From contig NZ_JABGBO010000001.1 of the NCBI RefSeq assembly GCF_013133775.1, positions 62,001 through 126,000 on the forward strand: DNA of 64,000 bases. The letters are read 5' to 3'. Shown here piece after piece: positions 61,000 to 64,000 of the stretch. Every line of letters begins with the position of its first letter. Position 1 is the stretch's first letter. The notes under the pieces were generated by a model. It did not search any database. It had not been told where the DNA came from and saw nothing but the letters and a program-made list of their open reading frames with translations. Source of the stretch: Pelistega europaea (lineage in GTDB: Bacteria; Pseudomonadota; Gammaproteobacteria; Burkholderiales; Burkholderiaceae_B). A program made the translations under genes and the position numbers.

Positions 61000-61904
61000 T
61001 GAAAAAGACTTTCTTTAAATGGATGGGTGCATGGTTAATCAGTCTGTTGTTAGGCTGGTGTCATTTGCTTTTTGCGGCAGATGAGGTCCCCATCCCAGCA
61101 TTGACGGGCTATGTTGTCGATACTACAGGAACACTGACTGCGAGTGAGCAAAAGGAGCTTATTACTAAATTAAAAGCCTTTGAAGAAGAAACAGGCTCAC
61201 AAATTTTTGTCCTTATGATTCCTACTGTGCAACCTGAAACCATAGAGACCTATGCGGTGCGAGCTTTTGAGTCATGGAAAGTGGGACGTAAAAAGGTGGA
61301 TGATGGTGTGCTTTTTGTAATTGCAAAAAATGACCGCCGTAATCATATCGAGGTCGGCTATGGCTTGGAGGGAGTGATTCCTGACGTGACTGCCTCGCAT
61401 ATTCTTAAAGACTACGTAGCACCTTTTTTTCAACGAGGGGATTTTGCTGGGGGTATTGATAGTGCTGTTACACAACTCATGCATCTCATCAAAAAAGAGA
61501 ATCTTCCCCCTCCAGTTGCCTCTGAAGATGAGTTTGAAAGCTGGGAAGAGTATATTCCCTTTGTAATGGCTGGTGTTGTTGCTTTACTTATACATCCTCT
61601 TTTTGGTGCTATTGTATGTATTGGTATGGGGTACCCTATTCTGGCTATTGTTGTGTTTGTTGTGACGTTAATTATTCGTCGTCTTTTCGGCTTATCATTG
61701 TTTGCAGTAGGAAGTCCAGCAAGTAGAGGTCGTCGTTTTTCTCGTCGCAACCCCTGGGATGATTTTGGTGGTCGTGGTGGCGGCGGTGGCTTTGGTGGCG
61801 GCTTTGGTGGCGGCTTTGGTGGCGGCGGCTCCAGCAGTGGGGGCGGTTTTGGTGGAGGAAAAGGCGGCTCCAGTGGTGGGGGTGGTGCTTCTGGAAGTTG
61901 GTAA
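60996..61904 (+). CDS. TPM domain protein with Gly-rich C-terminus (YgcG-like)
   Basis: A 302-residue exported protein: signal peptide (about 1-28), then a TPM domain (about 30-160) with VVDTTGTLTASEQKELITKL, FVIAKNDRRNHIEVGYGLEG and DYVAPFFQRGDFAGGI. Two membrane spans follow (about 185-235). The C-terminal tail of about 50 residues consists of Gly/Ser/Phe repeats (GGGFGGGFGG) ending in GGGGASGSW. ATG 60996 overlaps the lemA stop; the next codon is also ATG. TPM proteins with LemA form a widespread membrane-associated pair. Confidence 0.92.
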   Translation: MMKKTFFKWMGAWLISLLLGWCHLLFAADEVPIPALTGYVVDTTGTLTASEQKELITKLKAFEEETGSQIFVLMIPTVQPETIETYAVRAFESWKVGRKKVDDGVLFVIAKNDRRNHIEVGYGLEGVIPDVTASHILKDYVAPFFQRGDFAGGIDSAVTQLMHLIKKENLPPPVASEDEFESWEEYIPFVMAGVVALLIHPLFGAIVCIGMGYPILAIVVFVVTLIIRRLFGLSLFAVGSPASRGRRFSRRNPWDDFGGRGGGGGFGGGFGGGFGGGGSSSGGGFGGGKGGSSGGGGASGSW

Positions 61905-62020
61905 AAATCCATTATTAGCATCTAGGATGAAAAGTAGGAGTCTATCATTAGTTACTTAAATGATAGAATGAAGAGGATAGAGGCGTAGGAACTGTTATTT
62001 GTCGGAGGAGGTAAGCCTAT

Positions 62021-64000
62021 ATGATACCCGAATTTAAAATAAACATGACTTTACAATTTAAGTCTCTTCTCCCCTCCACCTCCCCTGCCTTTAAGCGTCG
62101 TCTACTGCAATTAAAAAATGCGTATATCATCGCCGAAGAAGAATACCACCAAACCTTAACGTGGCTAGATAATACAGCACTGCCCTTATCAGAGGATATG
62201 GAGGCGTTACTATGTTATGCCTATCTCTCTTCTCCCGAGGTACAAGCTAAGGTTGATAAAAATGTTTTTACACCAATGCTAGGAGAAGAAATACTGGCTC
62301 ACCTACAACACTTGGCGAATCAAGACGTGTCATCTGCCCAATATTATTTGGGGCGGTGTTACTACGAGGGTGCGTCTATCCCAGAGAATAAGCGGCAAGC
62401 CTTTCATTGTATGTCATTGTCAGCAGCGCAAGACGAAGCAAGAGCGCAAGATTTTCTAGGCAGTTTGTATAATACTGGTGAGGGTGTTGCCCAAGATAAA
62501 GCCAAGGCTATGCACTATTACACCTTATCAGCTAATCAAGGGTTTATAAAGGCTCAATATCATTTGGGCTATATGTACGATCAACGCAAAGGCATGGTGC
62601 ATAATAAGGTCAAAGCGGTTCATTACTATACCTTGGCGGCTGAACAAGGATTTGCTGATGCACAATTTTACCTAGCCGAGATATATGCTGGAGGAAAGGG
62701 TGTCGAGCGGGATCGTGTTAAGGCGATAGAGTACTATACCTTGGCGGCGAAGCAATCACATTTTGGGGCGAGAGAGCTTCTAGCGTATTTATATGCAAAA
62801 TATGATGACTTGCTGGGATTCAGAGGAGATGTAGACATAGAGCATCTTTTAAATCAGCAGAGTCAACTGAACACCTATGTCACCAAGGCTCGGCAAGGTG
62901 ATGTGACGGCTCAATATAATCTAGGGTGGTATTTGAGTACGTACAAATCAGAGTATGGTAGCGATAATAAGCTGGCTATTGAATTCTTAACACTGGCAAC
63001 TCACCAAGGCGATGAGCAGGCGCAATGTTTATTGGGACTTTTATATTGGCAACAAGAATGTCCTCAGGCGATTGCACTTCTCACACCTCTTGCAGATAAG
63101 GGGAATATTGTCGCCCTACAAGTGCTTGCCCAAATATACTACAACGGCAAGCTCTGTGTTAAAGATTGGAAAAAAGCTTTTGATTATTTCTCGCGACTTG
63201 CGCAGCAAAAGGATAATCCTCGACAAATGTTGATGACGCTTTTGGCAGATGACGATAGTGAACCTACCATATTACTTCGTAACTGTGCGCCTACTCCAGG
63301 CCTTGATTATGTGCATTATGCTTTAGGGGTGATGTGTGAAAAAGGGCAAGGTACTGTACCAGATATTGCCAAAGCTGAATATTACTATTTATTGGCGGCA
63401 GAACATAAAAATCCTTTTGCTTATCTCGCCCTTGCGCGCTTGTATGAGAAAGGTGCAGGCGTAGAGCAAGATCAAGCTAAGGCGCTGTACTACTACCTGG
63501 TTTATGAAAACCATTGCCAGACTTATGAATTTGATAAGGGAATGTGTGGCACTCTCATGTTAGAACTGACACGTTTGTTTTTTCAAGAACCACGCATTAT
63601 GCGTCATCAGGAGCGTGCCTATCAATATTGTTCACGATATCCAACGTGGAATACGAGAGGTGATCGAGATAAAGAGAATTATGCGCTGATGGAGAGTTAT
63701 CTCTGTGTGATGTATGAGCAAGGCTGGGGAATTGCCCAAGATAGGAAACGTGCGGCGAGTTTATTAACTCCTCTTTCTCTTGCGAATGTGCAGCGAATAC
63801 ATCAAGATGCACTTCAAGGTTGTGTTTTGTCATTAAGCTATATGCACTATGCGGCGAATAATGGTGTGAGTGCATTGGCATATCGTCTAGGATTGATGTA
63901 TTTATATGGTAAAGGAGTGGCGCAGGATAATAAGCAAGCGCTGCACTATTTATCACTCGTGAATTTACAGGAGAAGGCAGTAGCGGCATGCTATTTGTGT
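62021..64000 (+). CDS. Sel1-repeat (TPR-like) protein, truncated by the window end
   Basis: A frame open from ATG 62021 to the last base without a stop (at least 660 residues). ATG 62021 follows GGAGGAGG. It is made of many Sel1-like repeats of about 36 residues, recognisable by patterns such as AQYHLGYMYDQRKGMVHNKVKAVHYYTLAAEQG, with recurring Ala-Gln-Tyr/Phe, Leu-Gly, Gly-x-Gly-Val and Tyr-Tyr-Leu-Ala-Ala positions (cited here as pattern only). There is no signal peptide at the N-terminus, so it may be cytoplasmic. Such solenoids are protein-interaction scaffolds. It starts 116 bp after the TPM gene. The C-terminus and any extra domain lie outside the window. Confidence 0.85.
   Translation, partial: MIPEFKINMTLQFKSLLPSTSPAFKRRLLQLKNAYIIAEEEYHQTLTWLDNTALPLSEDMEALLCYAYLSSPEVQAKVDKNVFTPMLGEEILAHLQHLANQDVSSAQYYLGRCYYEGASIPENKRQAFHCMSLSAAQDEARAQDFLGSLYNTGEGVAQDKAKAMHYYTLSANQGFIKAQYHLGYMYDQRKGMVHNKVKAVHYYTLAAEQGFADAQFYLAEIYAGGKGVERDRVKAIEYYTLAAKQSHFGARELLAYLYAKYDDLLGFRGDVDIEHLLNQQSQLNTYVTKARQGDVTAQYNLGWYLSTYKSEYGSDNKLAIEFLTLATHQGDEQAQCLLGLLYWQQECPQAIALLTPLADKGNIVALQVLAQIYYNGKLCVKDWKKAFDYFSRLAQQKDNPRQMLMTLLADDDSEPTILLRNCAPTPGLDYVHYALGVMCEKGQGTVPDIAKAEYYYLLAAEHKNPFAYLALARLYEKGAGVEQDQAKALYYYLVYENHCQTYEFDKGMCGTLMLELTRLFFQEPRIMRHQERAYQYCSRYPTWNTRGDRDKENYALMESYLCVMYEQGWGIAQDRKRAASLLTPLSLANVQRIHQDALQGCVLSLSYMHYAANNGVSALAYRLGLMYLYGKGVAQDNKQALHYLSLVNLQEKAVAACYLC

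Noticed and set aside
61430-61921. Pro-rich minus-strand ORF antisense to the Gly-rich tail of the TPM protein
   Set aside because: The Pro runs simply mirror GGN/GGC codons; the plus-strand TPM gene is coherent and overlaps lemA as expected.
63597-63989. 130-codon minus-strand ORF near the window end
   Set aside because: It lies entirely antisense to the Sel1-repeat gene, which stays open for 660 codons with a strong ribosome site.

Overview
This window looks like chromosomal DNA from an A+T-rich betaproteobacterium of the order Burkholderiales, probably family Alcaligenaceae. The call rests on gene families and order: a MerR-type LiuR leucine-degradation cluster, the argS / SPOR protein / dsbA block, a DUF1840 protein, a long TopB and the bfd-bfr pair. 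A low-GC genus such as Pelistega, Oligella or Taylorella would fit, but the genus is inferred and not proven. I recognised no rRNA, tRNA, CRISPR array, transposase or integrase.

Layout. 1-7.0 kb: a compact plus-strand catabolic operon with a complete TRAP transporter, three short-chain dehydrogenases and a 3-ketosteroid-dehydrogenase-like flavoprotein, behind two TGTATACA palindromes. 7.3-22.7 kb: an accessory, defence-like region. It holds a DUF4143 ATPase, topB, a hipBA toxin-antitoxin pair with a clear operator, an island flanked by two copies of the gluQ 3' end, and a three-gene cassette of a TIGR04255-like protein, an HTH protein and an unrecognised protein. The island carries a two-gene unit of unknown function and a LlaJI/McrBC-type restriction pair without a methyltransferase. 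23-26.4 kb: argD, a small coiled-coil protein, a 97-bp tandem repeat and the divergent rcnR/rcnA nickel-cobalt efflux pair. 27.1-35.5 kb: leucine/isovalerate degradation (liuD, liuB, thiolase, liuA, liuR) and a divergent metallo-hydrolase, tied together by three similar LiuR-type operators. 35.7-41.6 kb: a LysE exporter, metC, dsbA, a SPOR protein, argS and a lipoprotein. 42-45.9 kb: a large Rhs protein with a DUF2235/Tle1-like lipase tip. 46-50.8 kb: DUF1840, leuA with a leader peptide carrying four consecutive leucine codons, a membrane protein and rpoN. 50.9-51.8 kb: bfd and bfr behind a Fur-box promoter. 52-56.7 kb: a five-gene ABC transporter plus cytoplasmic phosphohydrolase operon behind a textbook Pho box. 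56.8-56.9 kb: a Fur-box-associated 33-residue membrane peptide ORF. 57-60 kb: a small exported protein, prfC and a second LysE exporter. 60.4-64 kb: LemA, a TPM-domain protein and a Sel1-repeat protein that runs off the window end.

The best candidates for undescribed biology are the TIGR04255-like / HTH / unknown cassette (20.6-22.7 kb), the repeat-protein pair inside the gluQ-flanked island (14.6-16.4 kb), the PhoB-type transporter-hydrolase operon, the Fur-box small peptide, and the signal-peptide-bearing Rhs phospholipase.
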